Below are positions 31,597-64,000 of a DNA stretch of 64,000 nucleotides, piece by piece (positions within the stretch are counted from its first letter, which is position 1; each line of letters opens with the position of its first letter). The notes beneath the pieces were generated by a model. The model was given only the letters and a program-made list of their open reading frames with translations, was not told where the DNA came from and ran no database searches. The position numbers and the translations under genes are program-made. This DNA is from Nannobrachium achirus. Its lineage: Eukaryota; Chordata; Actinopteri; Myctophiformes; Myctophidae. Location of the stretch: NCBI GenBank assembly GCA_963921795.1, contig OY997652.1, positions 21,753,678-21,817,677 of the forward strand, in the 5' to 3' direction.

Positions 31597-32391
31597 CAGG
31601 GCTGCCAACTTTCAGGAAAACCTAGGAGTGAGATTTTTCATTTTTTGCGGGGGGGAGGGGGGCTTTGGTGCCGCAAAAGAAATATAAAAAATTATATATA
31701 GGCCTATATGTCCTAGCCTATATGTGTTATTTAATTCTCCAAATCTAACCCTCAATAATGAATATGTAATTTTGAGGCAGAAATGTAGTTAATAGCCTAT
31801 ACTGTGGATCATTTTGTTGGGGGGTCTGGGGTCCTCCCCCAGAAAAAAATTAAAAGAGTAGATGTTATTTCCTCTATTCTGTTGCATTTTACAGGGAGTT
31901 TGATACTTTTATCTGGCTTTACTAGGATGAGAAAAATATTACATTAAGCTGCAAGTAACACGTCTTTTGCTTGAAGATCTGTTCTTTTTGCACACGCATC
32001 CATCCAAAAGTCCCTCCTCATTTAAACTGCCTACTCATTTTGGACGAGTTGAATTAATGTGTAGATCCTCCTGTCGCCTGTCGATCTTACTGTAGAGAAT
32101 GATGTGCGCAGGAACGTGCACGCAGCGTTCCTCACACCAGACGCTCACGCACACACAGCGACGCATCTAATCATTAGGCTACTTCAGAATCAGATACAGT
32201 ATTTTAAGCCCTTTAATTGCTCAAATCGCGGCCGAAGTGGATGTCTCAGTGACACTTGAGTTGACGCAGTTTTCCACTTTGTGACGGCTGGTGATATGAC
32301 GGCGTGAGAAATACTTTGTGTGGCGTGAGAGCGTGAGAAGAGGGTCATTTGCGTGAGTCTCACGCTCATTGCGTGAGGGTTGGCAGCTCTG
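31597..32391. mobile_element. 795-bp TIR element between the direct repeats
   Basis: Starts CAGGGCTGCCAAC and ends GTTGGCAGCTCTG, inverted ends of a hAT-like type. No 8-bp target duplication is visible (TTAGCCTA against CTTGAGGG). The right part contains GCGTGAGTCTCACGCTCATT and related GCGTGAG motifs. No open reading frame of note. Confidence 0.65.
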
Positions 32392-32399
32392 CTTGAGGG

Positions 32400-32585
32400 A
32401 GTTCCAGGGTGTCCCCAGCTAAATGACAGTTAGGAACGAAATGGACCCAGTTGTAGGAGAGTGTACAAATGAAACCACATTTTGGTTCCATTTGTACACT
32501 CTCTGAGTTAAATTAACATTGATTTTACAATCTAAATTGGGGTCCCAGATATAGAAATGCCATTAAATGGGGGATCATTAGCCTA
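32400..32585. repeat. 186-bp direct repeat, copy 2
   Basis: Copy of 31411-31596 displaced by 989 bases, including the hairpin (32457-32503). It is followed by a hAT-type tail with GGGGGTCCTTG motifs ending GAGAACCACTG at about 32737. Confidence 0.95.
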
Positions 32586-32869
32586 TAGTAAATGTAAAAC
32601 TGGGGGTCCTTGAAGTTTAAATGGTTTAGAATCACTGCTAGAGCCGTACAAATCTTCTCTTATCCCTGAAATATCTGATCCGCGGGCTGAGTGTCAGTTT
32701 GGGGGTCCTTGACATGAAAAAGTTTGAGAACCACTGCAGTACTGTATATATTCTCTATGTGTGTAATAAACTTCAGAACATGTCATCATGTGATACATAC
32801 TCTTCTCTGAGATCGTCACTCACCTGAACCATCACTCACCACCCTTAGGAAGAGTCTTAGGACCACATG

Positions 32870-33569
32870 GTATCTATCTATCTATCTAGGTCGTCCTCAG
32901 ACGAGCCCTCCATCGTTGTTTCCAGTCATCTCGGTTCTCCATACATCTGGCCAGCTCATTGGTGTTCTGTGTCCCTTCGTCTTCCTTGAGTACGTCCACG
33001 TATGTTTTTGTGGGACGTCCTCGCGACCGGTGCCCATGTGTTGGCTCCCACAGTACCAATTTGCTGGCTGGAAGCTCCTGGTGTCTTTGGCAGTGTCCTG
33101 CTAGTCTCATTCTTCTGGTGGCAATTTTCTCGCTTACCTTTGGTATTCCCTCATACAGGCTCCTGTTTGTAACATGTGCACTCCTGTTGATGTTGAGTAC
33201 TGCACGCAACATTCTAGTGTAGCACCCGTCTAGAGACTTCTGCAGGGTTAGGTTCAGGGTCCAGCATTCACTACCATAGAGGAGAACAGACTCCACCGTT
33301 GCAAAGAAGAAGCTAAGTTTGATTTGGCGGGGGAGGTTAGAGTTCCATACACTGTTCATGCCGTTCAGGGCCCTCCAAGCGAGTGCCTTCCTTACTTTAA
33401 GGTCTTTCTCAGTTGAGTCGACCCATGCGCCCAGGTACTTGAAGTCCTTGACTTCCTTCAACACAGCTCCTTCTGTTGTTGTCAGAGGTGAGTGATCAGG
33501 TAGGTTATAGGTGATAACCTCAGTTTTCTTAGCATTTAGCCTGAGACCAACTTTGGCACACTCTATGGT
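32870..33569 (-). pseudogene. 5'-truncated LINE, reverse-transcriptase 3' end
   Basis: A minus-strand open frame of at least 192 codons (from 33464, open upstream to about 33569) contains VKDFKYLGAWVDSTEKDLKV, ESVLLYGSECWTLNLTLQKS, TRMLRAVLNINRSAHVTN and RRMRLAGHCQRHQELPASKL then GHRSRGRPTKTYVDVLKEDE. This is the thumb and C-terminal region of a LINE-type endonuclease/reverse transcriptase family common in fish. The catalytic YADD region and endonuclease are missing. The 3' end runs into a (GATA)n-type tail (ATCT on the plus strand, 32871-32888), typical of LINE insertion. The frame is intact, suggesting a fairly young, dead-on-arrival insertion. Confidence 0.85.
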
Positions 33570-33588
33570 AGGTCAACTAAATTCACAA

Positions 33589-33589
33589 C

Positions 33590-33648
<59 letters not shown>
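33589..33648 (+). repeat. (CAGA)n microsatellite
   Basis: About fifteen perfect tetranucleotide units immediately upstream (minus-strand sense) of the LINE fragment. Confidence 0.98.
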
Positions 33649-33651
<3 letters not shown>

Positions 33652-34814
33652 CCACTGCAACCTTCTCGAAGTAGCTGTGCAGAAAATGTGCTCAGCCAGC
33701 AGTTGGTCTCTGTGTCAAACACTCTCGTATTGTATAGTCGAACTGATCTACTTAATCCCAAAAGATGTCCCATTGATGGTGACAGAGTGATGTAATGATT
33801 GGAGGTGCCAAAATCCCTCTGGTATTAATGGCCAGACTATTGTGGTGATGTCCAACTTGTATATGTCATTAGTGCACCCAATGAGCTGGTTAAATCCTCC
33901 AAATGACTGGTCTTGCCTCGCATCTGGAACATAGCCAGAAACCTTGGACTTGAATCATCTGTAGGTATCAACATCAAATGCATAAAGTACATTGCAGTAT
34001 AGCGCCTTAAGTAATTAGTGTGGTTGCTACTGTATATAGGCAACACACTATTGTTCTATGTCTGAGAACTTTTATGCCAGCTTTTTGTTAACCTTTTTTG
34101 TTCATTGAGTTTAATGGACGCTTTTTGTAACCTTTTCTGATTGGACAACTTAATATCCAATCAGACAGGAGTGACATCACAATATGTAATATAAATGGCA
34201 TGACATAAACCCATGAATTACATTTTCGTTCTTCTTCATGAGGGAAGCCAAGATGGAATTCATTTCCCAGCGGGAACCTCAAGGTGACATTCTTCTCTTC
34301 CAATTGTCATTGTTGGTGTCATCTAGCGCGAAGACACACGTGTTGAAGATGTGCACATCAAACACGGAACTATGTCATACATGTACAGTACATGACATCA
34401 CTATACCATCCACAGTACCCTCCAAAGTAATACAACATACTGCCACAGCAGTAGGATTTCTCTTTGGTCTCTTTGGTATAGGATTACATTAGGCTATATA
34501 AAACATTGCCTGCTTCATGCATCTACAAAATGAAAATACTTTATAAGATGCTCAATTACTGTATATAAGATGCTCATACGTTTGGGGTAAGGGGTTAAAG
34601 TAAAAGGTCTTAGTCTTAGCAAATACTTGAACAATGAGCACCAATGACCCCAATGTAAATGATTGGGGCCATGGATGTGAAAGGACAGGATGTGGATTAG
34701 CTGACAACACAGAACAAGGCTCTTCACTTCTGACTTCTATAGCTCTGTGCAGCATCACATTAAGACCACTGGTGAAGATTGGAGAGGGTATCTTCTCTCA
34801 AAACCAGGGCATTT

Positions 34815-34858
34815 GCTCTGTGTGCGTGTGCGTGTGTGTGTGCGTGTGTGTGCGCGTG

Positions 34859-34890
<32 letters not shown>

Positions 34891-34918
34891 CGCGTGTGAG
34901 TGTGAGTGTGTGCACATA
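34815..34918 (+). repeat. Interrupted (GT)n tract
   Basis: GT units interrupted by GC and GA dinucleotides. Confidence 0.95.
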
Positions 34919-35540
34919 TGTGCCTATATGTGTCCTGTGGTTCCAGCCAGGTTATTTTTAGACTGATGCAATGTTAGCTTTAGTGAGTTCCTAATAGTTG
35001 ACCGGAAATCAATAACTGCACAGCATAATGATTGATTATCACAGATCTGGCAATTCTTCAGTTCTCTTCCATCTTTCTTTTTCTTTGTCCCTTTCCTTAT
35101 TTTTGTTTTCCTTCATCAATCTGAGTTAATTGTGGACCATGTCAACTCAAAGATTTCAATATCACAAGAAATATGGGCAATTTTGAAATGTTGTGTAAGC
35201 TAATTCCCAATCCTACCCTATCAACAACTCTTGAGTGCCGCTGAGTCGTCAGCACAGCCATCGCAGCTCAAGAGTTCTACTGATGCAGCTATGAATATCA
35301 TAAACAGCACAGCTACAGCAGTTAATCCATTCTCTAGAACATTATGAACTATTTCCAAAACTGAATCAAGGTAGAATCTGTCAAAATACCAAATAAAACC
35401 AAGTTAGGTCCCACATCCCACCTCAGGTTTGAAAAAACACAGTATAAGTTCTATTGTCAGTCTTACATTGTTCATTGCAGCAACATTCTCCTATTATCAA
35501 ACCTAATTAGACATCAATAGATTTAAAGAGGGAAAGTAGA

Positions 35541-35543
<3 letters not shown>

Positions 35544-35595
<52 letters not shown>
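35544..35595 (+). repeat. (TC)n microsatellite
   Basis: About 25 units. Confidence 0.98.
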
Positions 35596-35599
<4 letters not shown>

Positions 35600-36106
35600 G
35601 TTGAGTGATCTTCATTAGGGAGTTAATTGTCAGACTTTACAAGGAAATTTTGGATTTTCATAACAATGAGAATGCTAATGATTCCCTTGGAAGTGAACAA
35701 TGGGACCCTGCATGGTGTTAATGGGTCAGTGAGACTGCGAACATTACAAATTAGTTTGTACAAATATTTGGCCAGCCAGTTACGAGATAATCACAGAAAG
35801 GATGAAAGTGATTGAGTTAATTTGGGCATCATCCTCTAGCTATCTCAATCTGAAGCAAGTGGAAAGCAGAACCTTTAGGCATTTAAGAAAAACTTGCACC
35901 TGCCTGTCTCCATTTGTTCGTAATCAATTAGTCAAAGCTAAATAAACTGTATCATATCTATGAGCTTTCACTGCAAAGACATCAGGCTTAGATATTTTTT
36001 TTTTTGTATTGCAATGTATTGTATACCGGTATTTATTGTAATTATTTTAGCAATTTAATTTCCTTCCATTTTCTGTTTTGACAAGAATGTTGGAACAGCT
36101 TATGGG

Positions 36107-36187
<81 letters not shown>
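36107..36187 (+). repeat. Poly-A followed by (AT)n
   Basis: About 31 A residues then about 25 AT units, an uninterrupted AT-only block of about 80 bases. Confidence 0.98.
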
Positions 36188-36195
<8 letters not shown>

Positions 36196-36869
36196 GTAGG
36201 ATGATAGTTTAGGATTCAATCAATTTAGTAGTGGACAGCAGCTTTTAGGTTTATCTAACTGATTTGAATTTGTATAGACCTCAAATTATGTGTTATTAAT
36301 TGGTCCAATCCTGCACACATAGACTCCAGGCTCAGCCTTAACAAGGCAGAAGGGTCAACCCTTTATTCCAGATTGGTTCAACACAACCCAGTGTGGTCCG
36401 GGGATGAGAGGGCCCTTATTGTCCTCAAGGACTTTGCCACATTCATTTCAGGAGCAGCCCTTTCTCATTATTTACAGACACACTAAACGATGGGCCCCAA
36501 ACAATTTAGAACAGATCCTTTTATTTCCACAAGTGCTCAACATTTCAGTGACCAGACTGACCACTGCGGGTGCCCTTCTGCCCCCCCACTCCCTCCTTTC
36601 AGATACCTGTAAGGGAAAGATGTGGGGGACACAAAAGATATCTTAAACTTTCCTTTTCGACCATTCTGTAAAACAGGCCCATTTGAAAGCCTTTATTTGT
36701 GCAAAGCCTCTCATTAACTCTGCTCATACCTGCCTCCCTCAGCTCGCTATTGCTTAAGTGCCGGGCCTTGTAAAAAAGCTACCAATTAGTCGTTCATCAG
36801 CTCCAATTAATGGAGACAAAGCCAGAGTAAAGATAACTCAATGAGAGGGAGAGGTGGAGCGAATACGGG

Positions 36870-37047
<178 letters not shown>

Positions 37048-37129
37048 CGTGCGACTATGCATGCGTGTATGCGTGCGTGCATGTGCGTTCATTGGGGACT
37101 AGGCCAGCACAACACAGTTTAATCACTTA

Positions 37130-37790
37130 AGAACCTCTGGCCATTCAGTAGTCCCTCACTGCAGAGCATGTCCATTCACTTTCCAGGCTCCTCAGCAGAC
37201 TCCTTTCTCAAGGGACAAGTGTTGTTGTCCTGGGAAGACTGCCCCCCCAGGGGTCCCAGAAGAACAGCCATTCAAAGTTCTCTACCTGTGTGCAGCCAGC
37301 ATAATAAAGCACTCTTGCAATCTCTCATTATTGTCTTCTCAATCTCAATACTTCCTTAAACTTAGGCTTTGACAAGAGCAAGCTTTCAGTGTTTTTTCTT
37401 TTTTCTTCGAAGGGGTTGGGGGTGGGGGGTAGAGAGGAGGATGTATGTTAAGAGGGTGCCTTTCGCCTCATTAGAATTTAATTTGCACTGTCCTTTAATT
37501 ATGTTGAAGGGTAACAATGCATTTTCTATCATGATCCCCAATGAATGGAGGATTTTTTGGAGTAGTTCGAGCAGTTCATTCACTGCATGCACTCAATGTG
37601 TTATGCATTCATTAGTAAATTGGGTATGAGTCTGTTCTACCTCTCTCTGGTCCCATTCAGGGTGTTTGTTGACAATACGATGAATTAACTTATTAATTAA
37701 TTACTTAATTAAAACCTCCATTCCAACAGCAACCAATTCATTTGCATGAGACATTAGCAATAGGAATATTGACATAAACAGGCATACTAC
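37130..37790. promoter_or_regulatory. Candidate conserved non-coding element
   Basis: A repeat-free stretch in the intergenic gap. It contains an octamer ATTTGCAT at about 37741-37748, stacked ATTAATTA motifs at 37690-37712 and TCATTAG/CATTAG homeobox-like sites. No open frame with family similarity. The call rests only on complexity and motif density; cross-species conservation was not tested. Confidence 0.25.
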
Positions 37791-38120
37791 ATTTCTATTG
37801 TATTGACTATACTTGTACTGTTCTCCGTTTTTGTCTAATAACATTTTCAATCAATCAATCAAGATGCTGTTAAATAGATGTGCTTAGGTCCAAAGTCTTA
37901 GGCCTTTGAATCAGGTCCCTAATGATGTTAATAATGCAATTTGTAGCCTCTGAACATTTACTAATTTTGAAATAAATGAACAACAGTGGTAAACAATGAT
38001 GTCGTTTTGAATGAAGAAGGCTCTTGTATTTGTTAATAATTGTTTGGGTCTGGATTACTAAACGGATATTTCACTTTCAACATGTTTTGGGTCATTTTAA
38101 CACCCCAAGCTTGTGTGATC

Positions 38121-38487
38121 ACCCCAGTTATTAAGTTGCTTGATTCATAGATATTTGATATTCATTTTATCCTAATACAAACCCATTGTAACTTCAAAAT
38201 CCACTTCAACCATATTAGATTAATTGAAAACACCCACTTATTTTTGGTGGTGACTCATACTGCCCTACTCATATTTATGTTACATTTTCTTTATTACCTT
38301 TTCCATTATTTTATTTTGTTTTTCATAGTATTTATTTTTTATTTTTACCAGAATAAATCATAACACATAAGTGAAAAAAGTAAATTAAAAAACATGGCCT
38401 CCTCATGTTTTATAGGAACAGGTGTATCTGATAAAATGAATATCAAATATCTAAATACTGAACCAAAGACACTTAAAAACTGGGGCA
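38121..38487. mobile_element. Foldback element, about 55-bp inverted repeats
   Basis: CATAGATATTTGATATTCAT near 38146 is repeated in inverse as ATGAATATCAAATATCTA near 38437, and the outer parts CCCCAGTTATTAAG and CTTAAAAACTGGGG extend the match. The interior is AT-rich and non-coding. Confidence 0.7.
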
Positions 38488-38728
38488 TTGCATTGATTGA
38501 TTGAAGACTATTAGAGGTTTGCATAGGAAAAGGTACAGTTTCATGACGGTACAGTTCACGGGTTCCAAAGTCAACTAAAAGGAGATCCTAGAAAAGCACT
38601 TGGCTTATTTACACAGGAAACCATTGAAGTATCTCATATAACATTGAATGACAGATGGATAGAACACAGTAGGCTACTATGCATGCAGTAGATATAGTCA
38701 GGGAAAAAAAGGAAAATAAATTCACACA

Positions 38729-38888
38729 ATTCATGGGTTGCATTTGTAGTCCTAAACCGGCCATATTGAGGACCAACACAGGTGTTCAATTTGTCTGATT
38801 GGCATAGAACCAATGTTCTACGTTAATCAAAACACCTGTGTTGGTCCTCAAAATGGCTGGTGTAGGACTACAAATGCAACCCATGAAT
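38729..38888. mobile_element. 160-bp near-perfect foldback
   Basis: ATTCATGGGTTGCATTTGTA at the left end is exactly complementary to the right end. Pairing continues through GTCCTA...GAGGACCAACACAGGTGTT with only about four mismatches over 57 bases, leaving a loop of about 43. No protein. A transcript would form a long stable hairpin. Confidence 0.85.
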
Positions 38889-38922
38889 ACTGAGTAGATT
38901 GCCCAACAACTGCACACGTGTT

Positions 38923-39791
<869 letters not shown>

Positions 39792-40240
39792 CAGGGGTTG
39801 AGAATAAGGTCTCAGTGGCACTTGCCCGTTGGGCAGGTAGCCAGGTACAGGTCATGTTCTACTTGCCCAAAAAGTAAATCGTCTATTAAAAAAAAGAAGG
39901 TAAGAAAAAATTTCCCGCAATACTTCCAAATCCAATCTTACCAAATACCTACATAGCTATGATTGAATATGTCTATGGTTTCACACTTGTTATTTAACAT
40001 TTTTAAGTTGTAGCAACAGTAAAAACAGCACATTATAGGTAAACAGTGCTACTCACAGACCAGAAGACAGAGCGTTGGCCACGTTCAGGTGTTTAGACAG
40101 ATATCTGGTGTTGTGTTTATAGATGGTTGCGTCCCCTCTTAATGAGCACTTGCCCGGGCAGCCTGAAAGCAAACTTTACCTGCTCCAAAGTTTCATTTAC
40201 CTGCTGGGGGCAGGTGGGCAACCCTTACAGTGATGTCATT
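39792..40240. mobile_element. Second copy of the CAGGGGTTGA / CTTGCCCG element
   Basis: Shares AAGGTCTCAG, GGCACTTGCCCGT, GGTCATGTTCTACTTGCCCA and GCCTGAAAGCAAACT with 28374-28946. Right end decayed (CAACCCTTACAGTGATGTCA). It lacks the palindromic hairpin present in the other copy. Confidence 0.65.
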
Positions 40241-40623
40241 ACGTGCGCATCCCGCATCAAAAACTCATTCAAGTCGCCCAGGGACTCATTCATGTCATGG
40301 TCCTGGGGTCCCGGGGATGCGCCTCCATTGGAGTCCATGTTAAAATAATTTACCGGGTCGCGGTAAAAGAAAAACATTTTAAAATTCCACAGACACTACC
40401 ATTGTTCATGGGTGAAAGCATCCTACTTTACCCTAACACAAATAAAATCCACGTAGAAAGTCTTAAACAGGCGATAGAAACGTAAATGTTTTGATTCCAC
40501 CGACGTCCCATGCCATTTTGCGTGCCAGAATTCATTAGGGGCACATGTTTTAGTAGTTTTAGTAGTTCCAAGTTCAAACATTAGCCACATTGTAAAATAA
40601 ATATAAGAAATAGGCAAACATTT

Positions 40624-40760
40624 TGAAAATAGCCGATCTACAAGCTCACAGCGCTCGAAAACATTGTATTGAGGACTCATAAAACTTTTCTGGGACCCAT
40701 TTGAATGACCACCTGTGGGTCCCGGGACCCATTACATTGAAAACCTAGTAACATCACTGC
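40624..40760. repeat. Half hairpin joined to a hAT-type right end
   Basis: GAAAATAGCCGATCTACAAG is present without its right arm, followed by TGGGACCCATTTGAATGACC and GGGTCCCGGGACCCATTACA, text typical of the CAGTGGTTC hAT group. Confidence 0.5.
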
Positions 40761-40910
40761 CCTTAGTGTAAATGCCTGAATGGTGATGGTTGCCATCTAG
40801 TGGATATAGTGAGTTACTTGAGTGGGTTTTAACAGTTCACAACTGACCCACATTTATAATCACAGATCACCCATGTTTGTTGATGAGGTGATCAATGAAT
40901 CTTGGAAGGT

Positions 40911-40922
40911 GTTTATTTATTG
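40911..40922 (-). terminator. Possible ccbe1 polyadenylation signal
   Basis: TTTATTTATT on the plus strand gives overlapping AATAAA signals on the minus strand, about 480 bases past the ccbe1 stop. Plausible but unproven. Confidence 0.3.
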
Positions 40923-41401
40923 TCACTGTGTGTGCAACATAAGGTTATGAAACCCACATGACATACAGTAAACATACTGTAATTTGGCAGGCATGAGACA
41001 GTAGTAGACAGGGATTTCATATTCATTTGGAAACAGTGCTTTTCCTTGATACCTACTACCTACTGAATACTTCATAATCACAGCCACTCTCTCTCTATAG
41101 TTCACACATTTAATGACAAATACATGAATATTTACAAGACTTTTTGGACAGCAGGGCCCGAAGGATCTGGTGGAAAATAACATAGAGCTCAGCTAAGACA
41201 TTCAATGATCATTTTTTGTACAAAAGAATAAAATAAAATACAATGGAAATACAGAATCTGGCATAATACAAAAATAGATATCTCTGATCAAAAGGCATAC
41301 ATCATGTTTCAGAATTAGTTAAATAAAACACATTTAATATTTACACCAGCCATAACCACGCAATGGAATCCATTGTCTTCAAATTGTCCGAACCAGTCTG
41401 A

Positions 41402-61412
<20,011 letters not shown>

Positions 61413-61603
61413 CTGTAAAAGATAAGATTGACAATGATACACAACATAACCTTGAACACACACACGTCACCTGTAGAATATACTTTTTATGGGGCCAAAT
61501 TAGCAAGCATCTAAAAAAGGCTACAGTTCATCTGGTCATTCTTAATCCAACATGGATCTGTTTTACTGCTTTTCCATTTGAATGTCTGGGCCATCTCCAC
61601 AAA

Positions 61604-61622
61604 GGGTTAGGGTTAGGGTTAG

Positions 61623-61656
<34 letters not shown>

Positions 61657-61682
61657 CACACACACGCACACACGCACACAAC
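61604..61682 (+). repeat. Short telomere-like (TTAGGG)n then (GCAC)n/(CA)n
   Basis: GGGTTAGGGTTAGGGTTAGG (three and a half units, 61604-61624) runs directly into CGCACGCACGCACG and then CA repeats. Confidence 0.95.
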
Positions 61683-61934
61683 TACTATTAATATATTGTA
61701 AGGAGTCTGAGGACATCAAAACCTTTGCATTTTTATAAATACCGTACTTCACCACTTGTGCTGTCTTAGCTATCTTAGCTAAGCTATCTGTGTTCTAACT
61801 TCTAACCCCGAAGCCTAAACCAAACCTAATCCTAATACCAAATTGACAACACAACGGTCTATTTCTCAAATTCTTCTATACTTGTGGGGACATTTAGTCC
61901 TCACAAATATAGTAATACACACAAATATGCATGT

Positions 61935-61937
<3 letters not shown>

Positions 61938-62007
<70 letters not shown>
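61938..62007 (+). repeat. (CA)n microsatellite
   Basis: About 35 units. Confidence 0.99.
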
Positions 62008-62009
<2 letters not shown>

Positions 62010-62511
62010 CTCATGTTGGTTCTCGTCCGAGGACACTTGAATTACGGTACAGTGAGCAATAACCCCCCCATTGAGGCACACCACGTTGGTGGATGTGTTG
62101 GCTCTCCTCCATTCCTCTGAATAGTTTGTTTTGGTCCTGTCTGCATCGCGTCCTTACTTCACCTCACCTGTTTGCTTTGCATTATTATAGTGGTTCTCAA
62201 ACTTACATTACGTTTCAGTTTGGTATGCATTAGGTCATGGAGCCCACAGTGCAGTAACAAAAAACTACGAACAAAAAATGGACTGATAAATGGGTTTAAA
62301 AGTGTTTCAACTGGTCAGCAAAATGAGATAAAGATTTATAAGTGATATTACACTGATTGTATATCTGTTCTTGAGTTAAATGTTTATCCCCCAATATTAT
62401 GAAGGACGAAAATATGGCCCAAAGTGTCAGTTCATTAAGGGACATGTCCTTTGGTTTCCAAATGAGGTACGATTACGTATTCAAAGGGGCGGCTGGCAAC
62501 CCTACGACACG

Positions 62512-62915
62512 TAGGGATGGGACGATATGCAAATTTCATATCACGATTGGATTATCGTGACCAAAGAAATCGCGATTTACGATATTATCGCGATAATCAA
62601 AATATCCCCAACATCCATTATCCTGGGGCGGAACATATTTGCCAAAAAATTGCTCACAAAACGCGACGCGTTGCGAGCTTGTAGATCGGCTATTTTTTGG
62701 CAAAGAGATTTGGTAGAGAGTGAAAGAAATAACAAGTACGTATAAGTTTTACCAATAGAGGGTTTAAATGGTACCGGATATGCAGCTCGTCAAATAAAAA
62801 TTGAATTGATCCCTGTGCATGACAGAGGACAATTTCACCAATAATGTAATCTCCACGATACGATTATCGTTTTTTATCACGATAAACGATAATATCGCTT
62901 ATCATCCCATCCCTA
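62512..62915. mobile_element. 404-bp non-autonomous hAT element with perfect 8-bp TSD
   Basis: TAGGGATGGGACGATA at the left, TATCATCCCATCCCTA-type end at the right. Both flanks are ACGACACG (62504-62511 and 62916-62923). Hairpin H26 is internal at 62643-62700. The copy at 26714-27040 is a truncated relative. Confidence 0.93.
62643..62700. repeat. Palindromic hairpin element (H26), inside a hAT MITE
   Basis: CCAAAAAATTGCTCACAAAA and GAGCTTGTAGATCGGCTATT with TTTTGG. The core ACGCGACGCGTT is a 12-base perfect palindrome apart from one position. Part of the left arm is deleted. Confidence 0.82.
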
Positions 62916-64000
62916 ACGACACGCATGTTCTGGAAAACCGCTGATCCAATTGACTCCACACTTGACACTTGTGCTTCCCTTGGGACAGCAACAGCATTAC
63001 ACTCAACAAATGTGAGGGCGACTTGTTGGCTGGTTCTCAAGACACACAAAGGACAGCCACACAAACACACGCAAGCGATTCGTGGAATTCATAGATAGAT
63101 TGCATCACTACTTCCAGTCGTATTCTTTTCCAGCTCAAAAGGAACACATTGATGAAATAACCTGTCAGTGCCAGACGTGAGTGAACAACAGAAACCACAA
63201 GTCCTCATTATATCGCTATGCAGGAATGACTATATTTATGACTCAAGTCAAAATAATTCTGCATCATAAGCTATTCATCTCTGGCTCACACGTCTGGGGA
63301 AAGTGCTACCAGGTGTTGCTTTACACTAGGAGGTGATAAAAAGAAAAGGGGGAAAAAAAATCCAATTACCTCCATGAAGTCATATTGTAGCAATACAGGC
63401 TTTGATGGTGGTCCTATAGAACAGAATGCATTGTAAGCTTAAAAGCTTAGATTCAGTACACGCACGCACGCACACGCGCGCACACACATATGCCCCCTTT
63501 GTATTGTCTTTTTGGTCTATTAATGGATTAAAAGGAAAGGAAAGCATGTAACATCCAAATAGTTTCTATAGCCTGAAAAAAGTATAATTTCTCTTTTGGG
63601 TCTCGACCTTTTTGTTTATTTATTTTTTGGGGGGAAGGGGCTAGTGAAAGTTACAGAAGTTCTTACTGCATGGTGTGTGTGATATGAAATGTGAGCTTAC
63701 TATAATCACAGTAATCCTTAATCATATTCCATCATATTCAAGGGCTTTGGAGAGATATGAGAGAGACTCCAGTCACTTTCAAATTAGAGCACTGGGGAGG
63801 GCAGGTATGTTTGTCTGTATCCGGTTAGAAATGCCTGGATCCTGAGGCTAGTGTCCGGTTGACACTTGTTGGCACTCGTTAATGTTATATGCATCAAGGC
63901 AATTATGCTTCTGCATTGTCAAATAGGCCAACAACAACTTTACTTTATTAAAATAGATTTATTAGATATTTGATATATTTTTATTAGATATTTGTTTTAG

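Larger units (their letters stand above)
61413..64000 (-). other. ccbe1 intron (5' exons not in the window)
   Basis: I searched for the segment that precedes KKCC in CCBE1 (KYPC...TTCYR) and did not find it. The stretch holds a telomere-like tract, CA arrays, a complete hAT MITE and A-rich DNA. Confidence 0.6.

Noticed and set aside
31411..32585. LTR retrotransposon with 186-bp LTRs
   Set aside because: The repeats do not begin TG and end CA, there is no primer-binding site or polypurine tract, and the interior has its own inverted ends.
63370..63413. Candidate extra ccbe1 exon (acceptor CTATAG, donor GTAATT, phase compatible with the KKCC exon)
   Set aside because: Its translation DHHQSLYCYNMTSWR does not resemble the conserved KYPC...TTCYR segment of CCBE1. 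A 44-base match of splice signals and phase can occur by chance.

Overview
The window is nuclear DNA of a ray-finned (teleost-type) fish. It holds three spliced vertebrate genes, all on the minus strand, embedded in DNA rich in (CA)n/(GT)n arrays, tRNA-derived SINEs, LINE 3' ends and many short non-autonomous DNA transposons, several with clean 8-bp target duplications (hAT type). The gene order cplx4 - lman1 - ccbe1, all in one orientation, matches human chromosome 18q21 as I know it, so this is a conserved vertebrate synteny block.

Layout. 1-3245: repeats, including a tandem array of tRNA-like units between two copies of another tRNA-like repeat, then the probable 3' UTR of cplx4. 3246-12407: cplx4 (complexin 4; 3 coding exons, 155 aa, CAAX end CTVM), complete. 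12408-15840: intergenic. 15841-30329: lman1 (ERGIC-53; 13 coding exons, 518 aa, ending KKFF), complete. 30330-41401: intergenic, with a shared 5' flank, a duplicated 186-bp block around a TIR element, a 5'-truncated LINE, long microsatellites, two foldback elements and some low-repeat stretches that could be conserved non-coding DNA. 41402-61412: nine 3' exons of ccbe1 (rest of the N-terminal Cys region, two EGF-like modules, collagen-like stretch, C-terminal tail). Its first exons lie beyond 64000, so 61413-64000 is intron.

The genes do not form an operon or pathway. Complexin 4 is a SNARE regulator of retinal ribbon synapses, LMAN1 is the cargo receptor for glycoproteins leaving the ER, and CCBE1 is a secreted factor that promotes VEGF-C maturation during lymphatic development.

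The most striking non-genic signal is a family of about 45-75-bp near-perfect palindromes with an arm close to GATCTACAAGCTCACAACGC, closed by AAAATAGC/GCTATTTT ends. I count 17 copies with both arms and about ten single-arm or collapsed copies across 64 kb. Many sit inside other DNA transposons, two of them at the same internal position of two copies of one hAT-type element. In some copies the symmetry runs a few copy-specific bases past the shared ends. All exon coordinates come from reading splice signals, reading-frame phase and remembered family sequences by eye; no alignment was run.
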